From the NCBI GenBank assembly GCA_944384155.1, contig CALWSG010000043.1, positions 1-64,000 on the forward strand: a DNA stretch of 64,000 nucleotides, read 5' to 3'. The first letter of the stretch is position 1. Each line of letters starts with the position of its first letter. A program made the position numbers and the translations under genes. Below are positions 43,713-52,650 of the stretch, piece by piece. The notes beneath the pieces are model-generated. The model was not told the DNA's origin, ran no database searches, and saw only the letters and a program-made list of their open reading frames with translations. This DNA comes from an uncultured Lachnospiraceae bacterium. Its GTDB lineage: Bacteria; Bacillota; Clostridia; Lachnospirales; Lachnospiraceae.

Positions 43713-45305
43713 ATGTCTTATACTGCTTTATATAGGAAATTTCGTCCCGACACATTTGAAGATGTGAAGGGACAGGAACATATAGTTACAACACTGAAAA
43801 ATCAGATAAATGCAGACCGCATAGGTCATGCATATCTTTTTTGCGGAACAAGAGGTACGGGAAAGACTACAGTTGCCAAAATACTGGCAAAGGCAGTAAA
43901 TTGTGAAAATCTTAAGGATGGAAGTCCCTGTAATGAATGCCCTGTGTGCAGGGCAATTACTTCAGGGGCTTCTATGAATGTAATAGAGATAGATGCCGCA
44001 TCAAATAACGGTGTTGATAATATAAGAGAGATAAGGGAGGAGGTTCAATATCCTCCCACAGAAGGAAGGTACAAGGTTTATATTATAGATGAGGTGCATA
44101 TGCTTTCAATAGGTGCATTTAACGCACTGTTAAAGACCTTGGAGGAACCGCCGTCTTATGTTATATTTATATTGGCTACAACAGAGGCACATAAAATTCC
44201 TGTTACAATACTTTCAAGATGTCAAAGGTATGATTTTAAAAGAATATCAATAGATGTAATATCTGACAGAATAAGAGAGCTGACTGAAAAGGAAAATGTA
44301 GATATAGAGGAAAAGGCGGTAAGATATATAGCCAAGGCAGCAGACGGTGCCATGAGAGATGCATTAAGCCTTTTGGACAGATGTATAGCCTTTTATCTTG
44401 GGGAAAAGCTGACATATGACAAAGTTTTGGAGATTTTGGGTGCAGTAGATACAAGTGTATTCAGCAATATGCTGAGGTATATATTAAATGGCAATGTGAC
44501 AGGAGCAATAAGCAGCCTTGATGACATAATTATGTCAGGAAGAGATTTAAGCCAGTTTATAACAGATTTTACGTGGTATTTAAGGAATATTCTCCTTATA
44601 AAATCATCGGATGGGGAAGTATCAGACATTATAGATGTTTCAAGTGATAAGATGGAGGAACTGAGGCAGGACGGAGCAATGGCAGATGAGAATACTCTTA
44701 TGCGGTATATAAGAATATTGTCAGAGCTGGGGAATCAGCTTAAATTTGCCACATCAAAGCGTGTGCTGGCAGAGATTGCAGTAGTTAAAATGATTAAGCC
44801 TGTCATGGAAACTGATTTGTCCTCTGTTATAAACAGGATAGCCAATATAGAAAGAAAAATAGAATCAGGCAGCATAATTGAGACATTAGATGTACCGGCA
44901 GGTGAGAATAATAAGGCTTTACCACAAAATAAAGAAGAAGCCTCAGGTAGAAAGCAGGAAAGAAAGCTTGATATAGCAGTGCCGGAAGATGTACAAAATG
45001 TTGTAAATAACTGGAACAGAATAGAAAATAAAATAGGCGGAATGGCTAAGGCGGCATTAAAGCAGGGAAGGTTTACGTGTCAGGGAGACAACAGGCTTAT
45101 AATACAGTTTGAGGACAGTACAACCTACGGTATGGTATCTGACAGCGGTATCACAGCACAAATTGAAAATATCATAGCAGAGGAAACAGGCAAAAGCATT
45201 AAGGTTGAGATAAAACTTTCAGAAGGCGAAAATAAGCAGGAAGACAGCTTTGTGGAGGTTTTAAATAAAAATATAAAAATGGAAGTTGTAGAGGAGGACT
45301 TTTAA
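43713..45305 (+). CDS. dnaX: DNA polymerase III gamma/tau subunit
   Basis: A 530-residue clamp-loader ATPase. Walker [13 protein letters not shown], four-Cys zinc motif (C..C..C..C in [19 protein letters not shown]), Walker [10 protein letters not shown], sensor [19 protein letters not shown] in LSRCQRYDF. The C-terminal third is the less conserved tau-like region. I see no clear programmed-frameshift site. Leads the dnaX-ybaB-recR operon. Confidence 0.96.
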   Translation: MSYTALYRKFRPDTFEDVKGQEHIVTTLKNQINADRIGHAYLFCGTRGTGKTTVAKILAKAVNCENLKDGSPCNECPVCRAITSGASMNVIEIDAASNNGVDNIREIREEVQYPPTEGRYKVYIIDEVHMLSIGAFNALLKTLEEPPSYVIFILATTEAHKIPVTILSRCQRYDFKRISIDVISDRIRELTEKENVDIEEKAVRYIAKAADGAMRDALSLLDRCIAFYLGEKLTYDKVLEILGAVDTSVFSNMLRYILNGNVTGAISSLDDIIMSGRDLSQFITDFTWYLRNILLIKSSDGEVSDIIDVSSDKMEELRQDGAMADENTLMRYIRILSELGNQLKFATSKRVLAEIAVVKMIKPVMETDLSSVINRIANIERKIESGSIIETLDVPAGENNKALPQNKEEASGRKQERKLDIAVPEDVQNVVNNWNRIENKIGGMAKAALKQGRFTCQGDNRLIIQFEDSTTYGMVSDSGITAQIENIIAEETGKSIKVEIKLSEGENKQEDSFVEVLNKNIKMEVVEEDF

Positions 45306-45307
45306 AA

Positions 45308-45664
45308 ATGGCAAGACGCGGAGGATTTCCGGGCGGAGGAATGCCCGGCAATATGAATAATTTAATGAAACAGGCACAGAAGATGCAAAGGCAGATGGAG
45401 GAAACAACAAAGGCACTGGAGGAAAAGGAATTTACTGCAGCTGCCGGAGGCGGAGCAGTTGAAGTGACTGTTTCAGGGAAAAAGGAAGTAGTTAAGGTAA
45501 AACTCAAGGAAGAGGTTGTTGACCCTGACGATATCGAAATGCTGGAAGATTTAATAGTTGCAGCAACAAATGAGGCACTTCGGAAAATGGAGGAGGTATC
45601 TCAGGCAGAGATGTCCAAAATAACAGGCGGTTTGGGAGGACTTGGAGGAGGCTTTCCTTTCTAA
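45308..45664 (+). CDS. nucleoid-associated protein, YbaB/EbfC family
   Basis: 118 residues, Gly/Met-rich ends around the YbaB core ([51 protein letters not shown]). It binds DNA as a tight dimer. Its stop overlaps the recR start codon by one base (TAATG). Confidence 0.94.
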   Translation: MARRGGFPGGGMPGNMNNLMKQAQKMQRQMEETTKALEEKEFTAAAGGGAVEVTVSGKKEVVKVKLKEEVVDPDDIEMLEDLIVAATNEALRKMEEVSQAEMSKITGGLGGLGGGFPF

Positions 45665-46260
45665 TGGAGTATTACAGCAGTCAGATTTCCAAGTTAATAG
45701 AGGAGCTGTCTAAGCTTCCGGGGATAGGGGCAAAGACAGCGGGAAGACTTGCTTTTCATATTGTAAATATGCCAAAGGAGCAGGTAGGGGCACTGGCATC
45801 TGCCATTACGCAGGCAAAGGAAAAGGTAAGATATTGCAGGGAATGCTATACTCTTACAGATAGTGAACTTTGCCCTATATGTGCCAGTGAAAAGAGAAAC
45901 CACAGTATTATTATGGTAGTGGAAAATACAAGAGATTTGGCGGCATATGAAAAGATTGGAAAATACCAGGGCGTATATCATGTGCTTCATGGAGCTATCT
46001 CTCCAATGCTGGGAATAGGACCAAATGACATAAAATTAAAGGAGCTTATGGAACGGCTTAAGGGAGATGTGGAGGAAGTTATAATAGCCACAAATTCAAG
46101 TCTTGAAGGTGAGACAACGGCTATGTACATAAGCAAGCTTATAAAGCCGGCAGGAATTAAGGTAAGCCGTATAGCAAGCGGGGTTCCGGTGGGGGGAGAC
46201 CTTGAGTATATAGATGAGGTAACACTTCTTCGCGCACTTGAGGGAAGAACAGAGATATAG
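45664..46260 (+). CDS. recR: recombination mediator RecR
   Basis: 198 residues. Helix-hairpin-helix [19 protein letters not shown], four-Cys zinc finger ([16 protein letters not shown]), and Toprim domain ([28 protein letters not shown]). Acts with RecF/RecO to load RecA on gaps. Translationally coupled to ybaB. Confidence 0.97.
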   Translation: MEYYSSQISKLIEELSKLPGIGAKTAGRLAFHIVNMPKEQVGALASAITQAKEKVRYCRECYTLTDSELCPICASEKRNHSIIMVVENTRDLAAYEKIGKYQGVYHVLHGAISPMLGIGPNDIKLKELMERLKGDVEEVIIATNSSLEGETTAMYISKLIKPAGIKVSRIASGVPVGGDLEYIDEVTLLRALEGRTEI

Positions 46261-46335
46261 AAGGGGTTATAAAAAGAATTAACAGTAAAATAAACGGATT
46301 TAAATGTGGATGGAAAATGATAACAGTGCCTTGTG

Positions 46336-46360
46336 GGGGTTCCTTGCAGAACCCCTTTTA
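46336..46360 (+). terminator. terminator after recR
   Basis: A 7-bp stem GGGGTTC with GAACCCC and a T run, about 75 bp past the recR stop. Confidence 0.75.
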
Positions 46361-46487
46361 AGGTTTAATATAAAAAGATGTTTGATGTTTTTAGGCTGAT
46401 GATTAATTACATAACAAGTATTAATTTGGGCAATACTTAAAGTAAGAATATTGGCAAGGTAATGTTTAATATATATTGGGACAAAAA

Positions 46488-46601
46488 ATGACAGATGGAA
46501 AACAGGAAACTGTTGTGGTAGAATACTATAGTAATGCGGAAAGTGATAATGTTGAGTATGAAAGGCTTTCATTTGAGCAGAACCAATTAATATTTGAATA
46601 A
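46488..46601 (+). CDS. possible small protein, 37 aa
   Basis: An acidic short frame, MTDGKQETVVVEYYSNAESD and further, in the 360-bp gap between recR and the TPR gene. No SD is seen and no family recognised. The rest of the gap holds only the terminator. Might be a remnant or chance. Confidence 0.2.
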   Translation: MTDGKQETVVVEYYSNAESDNVEYERLSFEQNQLIFE

Positions 46602-46622
46602 AACGGATTGGAGCATATGAGA

Positions 46623-48917
46623 ATGGATAAGTATGAGCTTAATATAAAAATGGAGCAAATAAAAAAGTTAGCAAGACAAAAGGATTATGCCGCAGCAGCC
46701 ACAGTGGCAGATTCCGTTGATTTTTACAGAATTAAAGATAATAAAATGCTGTCGCTTATAGCAGATGTGTATGAGGCAAGCGGAAAGTATGAGCAGGCAA
46801 AAGACGTGCTTATAGAGGCGTATGCCAGAACCTCTATAGGAAGACGTCTTGCATACAGGCTTGTAAAGGTGTGTATAAAATCAGGGAATGTCAGTGAGGC
46901 GGAAGAATTTTATCAGGATTTTATAGAGGCCGCACCAAGGGATAATTCAAAATATATTCTGCAGTATGAGCTTGCATCGACAAAGGGTGCACCTATGGAG
47001 GACAGAATAGCCATACTTGAAACGTATTTGGAGGACGAGATGGATGACAGATGGTCCTTTGAGCTGGCAAAGCTGTATCATAAAACAGGCCAAAAGGATA
47101 AGTGTGTAAAGCAGTGTGATGATATAATACTTTGGTTTAATGAGGGAAAGTATGTCGATAAGGCAATGGAGCTAAAAATGATATATGCTCCCCTTACAAA
47201 GGCACAGCAGGCAAAATATGAGGAGAGGTGGATAGCTAAGGCACCTTCTAATATAAAGGTAGATGAAATAAAGGTAAAAGAATTCGATGCGGCGAACAGA
47301 TATAATACTGTAAATATACAAAAAGCATTAAAGGAAAGCATGGCTGTTATTATGGATGAAAAACCGGATAGTGAGAACGAGGAAGAGAAATCAACCGACA
47401 ATGAAAAACAGTCAGAGCAGGAAAAAACAAAGGCTATATTTACAGATGAAGTTATAAATAGTCTTTTGTCACGAACGGTAAAGGATGTGAGGGTGCCTGA
47501 AAGTAAATATAATACAGTTCCCCTAAGCCCGTATCTTGATATGGATAGCAGCGGTCAGATAGAGATGAGCATAGAGGAGCCTGTAGACGACCAGATAGAA
47601 GGTCAGATGACAATAGGCGACCTGCTGGAGGCATATGAAAAAAGAGAGGCAGCACGTACTTCCGGGGAAGATAATATAGGGGGAAAAGAAGTAATATCTT
47701 CCGTAAGAGATATAAGTGAAGCAGAGTACACTCAGGAGGAGTCAGATATAATAGAAGAAACCCGGTGGGAAGAAACAATTCCGGAGGATAAGAAGGAAGA
47801 AGTAATTGAGGTGCAGGAGCCTGAATCTATATCAGATGATATAGAGGAGATACGGGAGGAAGAAGCTGTATCAGAGCAGGAAACCACAGAGGAAAACAAA
47901 ATGTCTCATTCGGATGAAATGGAGGCTATAATGTCGGTAACGGCAGATTTAAGTGTTGTAGAGGCGGCACTTGTGGAAGCTGCCGCTGCAAAAAATGAAT
48001 CTGATGATGACCAAAACATTATAAGACATGAAGATAATCAGGAATCCTTGGAAAATCACAAGGATGAATATAATCCTTCGGAGGAGGAAGCAGAACTGAC
48101 CCAGGACGAAGAAGAAGAGTTTTTTGATGAGGATGTAAAGGAAGAAACTGAGGAGGAGAATCAGGCCGTACAGGAGAAGCAGGAAGATAATGATATTGTA
48201 AAAGAACTGATAAAAGAGTTTGTAACTAAATATTCAGGAGTACAGGGACTTGACAGACAGCTTTTGGCAGTGCTTCAGGAAGCACTGATAAATGACAACG
48301 CCCATATTATAGTTATGGGAGAAATCAAAAGCGGAAAAACGTCATTAGCCATAGATCTTGTTAAGGTAGTAAATAAAATAAGGCAGGTAAGGGGAAGAAA
48401 AATAGCCAAAATCAATGGTGAGGTTTTAAATGAAAAAAATGTTTCAGAATATTTTGATAAGCTGTCAGGCATGGATATTATAATAGAAAAAGCCGGTATT
48501 CTTTCTGAAACCACAGCAAATGATATCTTGGAAAGGATAAATAATGATTCTGAAAACAAAATAGTAGTTCTTGAGGACGAAAAGACAAATGCTGAAAATC
48601 TTATAAACTCTAATAAGAAACTTGCTGAAATGTTTAGCTGCAGGGTAGTTGTAAAGCAGAATAAAATAAGAGACTGGGCTGTGGTGGCAAAGGATTATGC
48701 AAAGGAAAAGGGATATGAGATAGACGAGATGGGAGTGTTGGCACTTAGTGCAAAGATAGATGAGCTGTATGCAATATCATTAGTTATAAATAAAAGCCAG
48801 GTTGAGACTATAATAAACAATGCAATTAATAAATCAGGCAGGAGAGGTTTTGGAAAGCTTTTAAAGCTGTTTGGCAAAGAAAGGGAGAAGGTACTGAAAG
48901 AGGAAGATTTTTCGTAA
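46623..48917 (+). CDS. TPR-repeat protein with acidic linker and C-terminal P-loop domain
   Basis: About 764 residues in three parts: N-terminal TPR-like helical hairpins (residues about 1-200), a long Glu/Asp-rich low-complexity linker (about 240-520), and a C-terminal P-loop domain with Walker A GEIKSGKTS at about 566-574 and a possible Walker B (MDIIIEKAGIL). The ATPase part resembles CbxX-like AAA+ domains without clear sensor residues. A role is not known. ATG 46623 is chosen since GGAG lies 8 nt upstream. The last core gene before the accessory scar. Confidence 0.65.
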   Translation: MDKYELNIKMEQIKKLARQKDYAAAATVADSVDFYRIKDNKMLSLIADVYEASGKYEQAKDVLIEAYARTSIGRRLAYRLVKVCIKSGNVSEAEEFYQDFIEAAPRDNSKYILQYELASTKGAPMEDRIAILETYLEDEMDDRWSFELAKLYHKTGQKDKCVKQCDDIILWFNEGKYVDKAMELKMIYAPLTKAQQAKYEERWIAKAPSNIKVDEIKVKEFDAANRYNTVNIQKALKESMAVIMDEKPDSENEEEKSTDNEKQSEQEKTKAIFTDEVINSLLSRTVKDVRVPESKYNTVPLSPYLDMDSSGQIEMSIEEPVDDQIEGQMTIGDLLEAYEKREAARTSGEDNIGGKEVISSVRDISEAEYTQEESDIIEETRWEETIPEDKKEEVIEVQEPESISDDIEEIREEEAVSEQETTEENKMSHSDEMEAIMSVTADLSVVEAALVEAAAAKNESDDDQNIIRHEDNQESLENHKDEYNPSEEEAELTQDEEEEFFDEDVKEETEEENQAVQEKQEDNDIVKELIKEFVTKYSGVQGLDRQLLAVLQEALINDNAHIIVMGEIKSGKTSLAIDLVKVVNKIRQVRGRKIAKINGEVLNEKNVSEYFDKLSGMDIIIEKAGILSETTANDILERINNDSENKIVVLEDEKTNAENLINSNKKLAEMFSCRVVVKQNKIRDWAVVAKDYAKEKGYEIDEMGVLALSAKIDELYAISLVINKSQVETIINNAINKSGRRGFGKLLKLFGKEREKVLKEEDFS

Positions 48918-48997
48918 GGCAGTATAAGGTTTTTGGGAAATAAATATCCGAGACTATGAAAAAAGTCTGTAAATAGGATTCTTCTATGATAAGTATG

Positions 48998-49031
48998 GGT
49001 GAAAAGCTTGAAAGCAGTGCTTTTCACCTTT
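48998..49031 (+). terminator. terminator after the TPR gene
   Basis: A 10-bp stem GGTGAAAAGC with GCTTTTCACC and TTT, about 80 bp past the stop. Confidence 0.75.
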
Positions 49032-49112
49032 GTTATATATACCATCTGTCTGATGGCATGTCAATAACAGGCGGTTCTTCCGCCTGTCTTAACCAAGATA
49101 TTAACTTCAATC

Positions 49113-49282
49113 TTCAAATGTAGCCAGATACAGGGCTTAAGCAGTGCCGTATTGCTTGGAAAAACGCTCTTCTGACAGTTTAGCTTCCGATAGGTAGAAT
49201 TCAGCTATTCTATAGCGTTGGTTGTGTATATAACTTTCCGGACTGTTGCTGAAAATTTGAAGATGGGAGAGATTGCATCCCA
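49113..49282 (-). pseudogene. IS256-family transposase fragment
   Basis: Minus-strand reading gives WDAISPIFKFSATVRKVIYTTNAIE, then a stop where Ser is expected, then LNSTYRKLN and KSVFPSNTALLK, then after a one-base shift ALYLATFE. This is the C-terminal part of an IS256-type DDE transposase (VIYTTNAIES motif). It has a nonsense codon and a frameshift and lacks both ends, so it is a dead remnant. Confidence 0.8.
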
Positions 49283-49375
49283 GTCTAAATATAGTTTTTT
49301 AATAATCATACGTCCTTTATCACCAATCTCATAATACTTGAATTCTGTAGTGTCAGTAGTAATCTTTTGATGAGG
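49283..49375 (-). pseudogene. IS3-family OrfB fragment fused to IS256 remnant
   Basis: The minus-strand frame upstream of the IS256 piece reads HQKITTDTTEFKYYE and GRMIIKKLYLD. This matches the first-Asp region of IS3-group OrfB transposases (TDxTEFKYY...KLYL). It joins the IS256 segment in frame at about 49282, giving a chimera. No complete element remains. Confidence 0.6.
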
Positions 49376-49383
49376 AACACAGG

Positions 49384-49749
49384 TGTGAAAACAGAAATAA
49401 GGGTTATGTATCAAGTGATGTGGTTGTAACCTTTGATGCACAGTATATGGGTCAGGACGTAAAAGTAGCAGAGTATAGCTGCGATTTTAAGAATGCACCT
49501 ACTACCTTTGAGTTTACTAAGGTTGATATTACAAGCGGTGCAGAGCTCTCCGGTGCAACTCTTATCGTTCTTGATATGGATGGTAATGTGATTTATACGG
49601 TGTATTTCAGATTTTTGAAAATTCTGATTATCGTACCACTTGGAGCATTGGCATTCTCGACAATGGGTGGAAACAGGGCAGTCAGCCATACGGTTGCTGT
49701 GATTATTGCGGCAGTAGTAGGTGTAGCAGTATATAAAGCTAAGCATTAA
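49384..49749 (+). pseudogene. CnaB/SpaA-type adhesin fragment with a membrane tail
   Basis: The frame from 49384 reads NKGYVSSDVVVTFDAQYMGQ, then FEFTKVDITSGAELSGATLIV and LDMDGNVI, typical of SpaA/CnaB prealbumin-like repeats in surface proteins. It then passes into a hydrophobic tail (KILIIVPLGALAF ... VAVIIAAVVGVAVYKAKH) that does not belong to such a repeat. No start codon or signal peptide precedes it. Probably debris of a surface protein from a mobile element fused to another fragment. Confidence 0.55.
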
Positions 49750-49774
49750 AAAAGGAACCTGTGTGACAGATTCC

Positions 49775-50107
49775 TTAAATAAGGGAAAATCCCCGACGAA
49801 GAATGGCATTCCAGTTGCTTTTCTGAAAGAGAAATCTTACTACGATTACCATTTGCTTTTCTTCGTCAATTGTGTAGAAAGCAAGGTAATTATTGACTAT
49901 AACGAATCTAATTCCCCAGCTTGACAAAACTGGGTCATCTACAGGACGGAACTTTTGTGGCATATCGGTAAGTGAGTTAATTTGCTCAGTAGCTACGTCA
50001 AGTAGGTGGTCTGCGGCAGAAGGGTTTTTAAGATTAAATTCTATATGGTCAGCCGCACGCATGATATCACGCTCAGCGGTCTGTGTGATATGGATTATAT
50101 AACTCAT
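49775..50107 (-). CDS. RelE/ParE-type toxin
   Basis: 110 residues with the RelE/ParE fold pattern: N-terminal YIIHITQTAERDIMRAADHI helix region, PQKFRPVDDPVLSSWGIRFV, and a C-terminal strand YTIDEEKQMVIVVRFLF. Members cleave mRNA on the ribosome or poison gyrase. The start overlaps the antitoxin stop by 4 bp, the standard coupled arrangement. The pair looks intact although it sits in a decayed island. Confidence 0.85.
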   Translation of the reverse strand: MSYIIHITQTAERDIMRAADHIEFNLKNPSAADHLLDVATEQINSLTDMPQKFRPVDDPVLSSWGIRFVIVNNYLAFYTIDEEKQMVIVVRFLFQKSNWNAILRRGFSLI

Positions 50108-50367
50108 CCGCGACGTCTGCTCCGGATGTCAGCCATGGCTTCAGCGAAAGGTCGGGTGTTGCCGGATGCAATATCATCCATACCTTCTTTGATTTGGCTA
50201 TATAATTCAAAGCGACTGGTTAATTCTTCATAGGCTTCAATGCTCATAACAGCAAGGTCGCCTTTTCCATTCTTCGTAATAAATACTGGTTCGGGATAGC
50301 TATGACAAAATGAAGATATTTCGTTGTAGTTATTCCTTAAATCAGCACTTGATTTGATTGCTGGCAT
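50104..50367 (-). CDS. Phd/YefM-type antitoxin
   Basis: 87 residues: IKSSADLRNNYNEISSFC at the N-terminus is the Phd/YefM DNA-binding signature, FITKNGKGDLAVMSIEAYEEL is the conserved core, and the C-terminal helix binds the toxin. Start ATG 50367 with GGAGGTG upstream. It should repress its own operon and neutralise the toxin at 49775. Confidence 0.88.
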   Translation of the reverse strand: MPAIKSSADLRNNYNEISSFCHSYPEPVFITKNGKGDLAVMSIEAYEELTSRFELYSQIKEGMDDIASGNTRPFAEAMADIRSRRRG

Positions 50368-50406
50368 AATGAACACCTCCTTATTTGATAGTAAAATTAT
50401 ACACAA

Positions 50407-50786
50407 ATTTTGTTATATAGTCAATAAGGACATAGAAATATTATGTGCCAGATTTTGTAATTGTATTCGATTGACTTCCTTTAGTCAGGATTTAAGACAC
50501 AGTGGCACACACTTTGTGATGTTGTATCATAAAAGTTGACACCCTATCTCCGCTGATAACCCGGAGCGTGTTAACACTGTGCTTTTGCATGTACTCAATG
50601 ATTATGCCGGTGGAATATGCGATTCGCAATACCCAGGACTTAAAGCACAACACCGCATTATGCGACAGACTGAAGAAATCAATTCAAAAAGCAGCATAAG
50701 TAGAAGCGTCACATAAGCGGTGCTTTTTACATAGTTGAAAAAATGTGTTATACTATTCTTGCAATGATTTTGTGAGGTGAAGGTTA
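50407..50786. other. gene-free stretch with unrecognised coding debris
   Basis: About 380 bp. One frame from about 50548 reads DNPERVNTVLLHVLNDYAGG and on to a stop near 50715, which looks protein-like but lacks a start and was not recognised. The remainder shows nothing clear except a weak hairpin. Probably remains of deleted accessory genes. Confidence 0.35.
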
Positions 50787-50849
50787 ATGAGAAGAAATGC
50801 AATTGATGAACTAATCAAATGGAAAAGTGATGAAGAACGTAACATTTAG
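50787..50849 (+). pseudogene. N-terminal remnant of an AAA ATPase (DUF4143 type)
   Basis: ATG 50787 with SD GAGGTGAAGG starts MRRNAIDELIKWKSDEERNI and then stops. The sequence equals the opening of the DUF4143-linked AAA ATPases, which would continue into a P-loop (GARQVGKT). Everything after the 20th codon is gone. A deletion or substitution apparently removed the gene body. Confidence 0.55.
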
Positions 50850-50979
50850 AATGATGAAACTGCGTTTCGGTAGCAGGATTATATTTTTTGTGGTATATTA
50901 ACCGGTGTGTGAATGAATATTCCATACACGGATTGATAAAAATATTGAAAAATCATAAAAGAAAGAAATGGGGAATTAT

Positions 50980-52103
50980 ATGCCTGAAGAAACAAAACCT
51001 CATATTGTGAAGTCACATGATATCAGTCTGGATTCTGATTATGTGAAATGGATTCATGATGTGAAGCAACGTTATATGACTACACAGATAAAAGCCGCCG
51101 TTAAAGTGAATACAGAACAGCTTTACTTTAATTGGCAGCTGGGGCGGGACTTAGTAGAAAGAAAAGCGGAAGAAAAATGGGGAAAAGGAATTGTAGAGCA
51201 GTTAAGTCTCGATTTACAAAATGAATTTCCTGATGCAAAAGGCTTTTCAGCAAGAAATCTGTGGAATATGAAAAAATGGTACCTGTTTTATTCTTCAGGC
51301 GATATGTTTTCAGAAATGGCGCATACGATTGAAGAAAGTATTGATTTAAGCAGCTTAAAACTGCAACAGGTTGGTGCAGAAATTAGTGAAAATCAAAAAC
51401 TGCACCAGGCTGGTGCAGAAATAGAATTTCCTGCAATTTTCGGATTTGTGCCGTGGAGACATCATGTTGAAATCGTAACGAGATGTAAAACAATCGAAGA
51501 AGCTTTATTTTATGTGAGAAAAACAATCGAAGAAAGCTGGAGCAGGAGTACACTTGTTGATTGTATGAAAGCTGATTTATACCAGTCATCAGGTAATGCA
51601 CTTACTAATTTTGCGGAAAAACTTCCTGCCATACAAGGAAAACTTGCACAGGAAATCGTAAAAGATACTTATGATTTCGGTTTTGTATCACTTCCTGCAG
51701 GGTATGATGAAGAAGAGCTGGAAGATGCGTTAGAGCAGAATATTACACGCTTTCTGTTAGAGCTTGGATCAGGCTTCGCTGCTATGTAGTTGTCGAACTG
51801 AAAGCCGTATCATTTGAACCGGTGTTTGCAGGAAAACTTAATTTCTATGTAAATGCGGTTAATGAGTTAATGAAATCGGAATCCGATAATCCAACAATTG
51901 GTCTGCTGATATGTAAAGATAAAGACCAGACTGAGGTTCAGTGGGCTTTTCAGGGAATAGAGACTCCTATGGGGGTTGCAACTTACGATAATATACGCTT
52001 ACAGGAAATAAAATCCCAGTTGCCATCCGAGGAAGCTATTCAGAAACGATTGGAGCAGGCGGAAGAAGAATATATTTTAAAGCTAAAAGAAAAAAACAAA
52101 TAA
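50980..52103 (+). pseudogene. DUF1016 (YhcG-type) nuclease gene with catalytic deletion
   Basis: The first part (to 51789) holds the DUF1016 N-terminal domain (KVNTEQLYFNWQLGRDLVER, FSARNLWNMKKWY) and the start of the PD-(D/E)XK domain (NITRFLLELGSGF). It then shifts frame: YVVVELKAVSFEPVFAGKLN follows only in another frame and continues to 52103. Family members carry about 30 residues in between (a HIEISG...R-x-IDLLFY block with the catalytic Asp); they are absent. The gene is thus frameshifted and lacks its active-site Asp. The VELK part remains. Confidence 0.8.
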
Positions 52104-52124
52104 TCCAGTGAGAATTACCACATA

Positions 52125-52160
52125 AGCCATTTGGACTAACCATCCGGATGGCTATTTTTT
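52125..52160 (+). terminator. terminator after the DUF1016 pseudogene
   Basis: AGCCAT pairs with ATGGCT across an 18-nt loop with an inner CATCCGGATG palindrome, followed by ATTTTTTT. Confidence 0.55.
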
Positions 52161-52202
52161 TATCCTTTTTGGGGTAATGGATGTAGAAAGAAGGTGAGAA
52201 GA

Positions 52203-52337
52203 TTGAAAATCAAAAAGGTTGATGACAAGCCTATGGTAATCCATACCAAGAAGAAAGCAAAGCTTCATACACATGAACCAAAGAAAGCGTCCATCAAGGC
52301 TTGTATTACTGATTGCGGTAACACCTTGTTCGGATAA
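52203..52337 (+). pseudogene. ICE-type conserved gene, truncated by IS3 insertion
   Basis: TTG 52203, after AAGGTGAG, begins LKIKKVDDKPMVIHTKKKAK and goes on LHTHEPKKASIK. I recall this as the N-terminus of a small conserved protein carried by integrative conjugative elements in Lachnospiraceae and Clostridium. The similarity stops at the IS left end (about 52302), and the frame ends in the IS. The ICE itself is not present. Confidence 0.6.
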
Positions 52338-52369
52338 TATATAATAAGATGAACAAGGAGATTACCATT

Positions 52370-52648
52370 ATGACAAAAAAGTATGATGTAGAATTTAAAA
52401 AACAATTAGTCCATGCTTATATCCAGGGAAAAAGCTACCCACAACTCGAAAAAGAGTATGGTGTTGCTAAATCCACTATTTCAGGATGGGTAAAAAATAC
52501 AGCGAAGAATGCAAATATACTTCTAAATCACAATCAGATAATCCTTATGCCAAAGAGATCCATGATCTTAATAAAAAAATTGCTGAACTGGAAAAGGAGA
52601 ACCTTTAAAAAAAAAGCCGCAGCATTCTTCGCAAAGGAACTCGAGTAG
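52370..52648 (+). pseudogene. IS3 OrfA, frameshifted
   Basis: Starts MTKKYDVEFKKQLVHAYIQG with a HTH (KEYGVAKSTISGWV). At an A6 run (52492-52497) the frame changes: the expected KKYSEECKYTSK ... AKEIHDLNKKIAELEKENL continues in another frame, and a second shift at the A9 run (52607-52615) restores FKKKAAAFFAKELE. The open frame survives only because the shifts compensate. The A9G tract near the end could also be the family's programmed slippage site. Confidence 0.8.
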
Positions 52649-52650
52649 TG

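Noticed and set aside
43713..45305. Programmed frameshift in dnaX producing gamma
   Set aside because: No A6G-type slippery run with a following stem was apparent in the central part of the gene.
49068..49090. ACAGGCGG/CCGCCTGT hairpin as an attachment site
   Set aside because: No second copy or integrase was found; more likely a terminator-like stem in IS debris.
51360..51425. Tandem repeat (Q-V/A-GAEI twice) in the DUF1016 gene
   Set aside because: Only two copies within coding sequence; a small in-frame duplication of a linker, not a separate repeat element or CRISPR.
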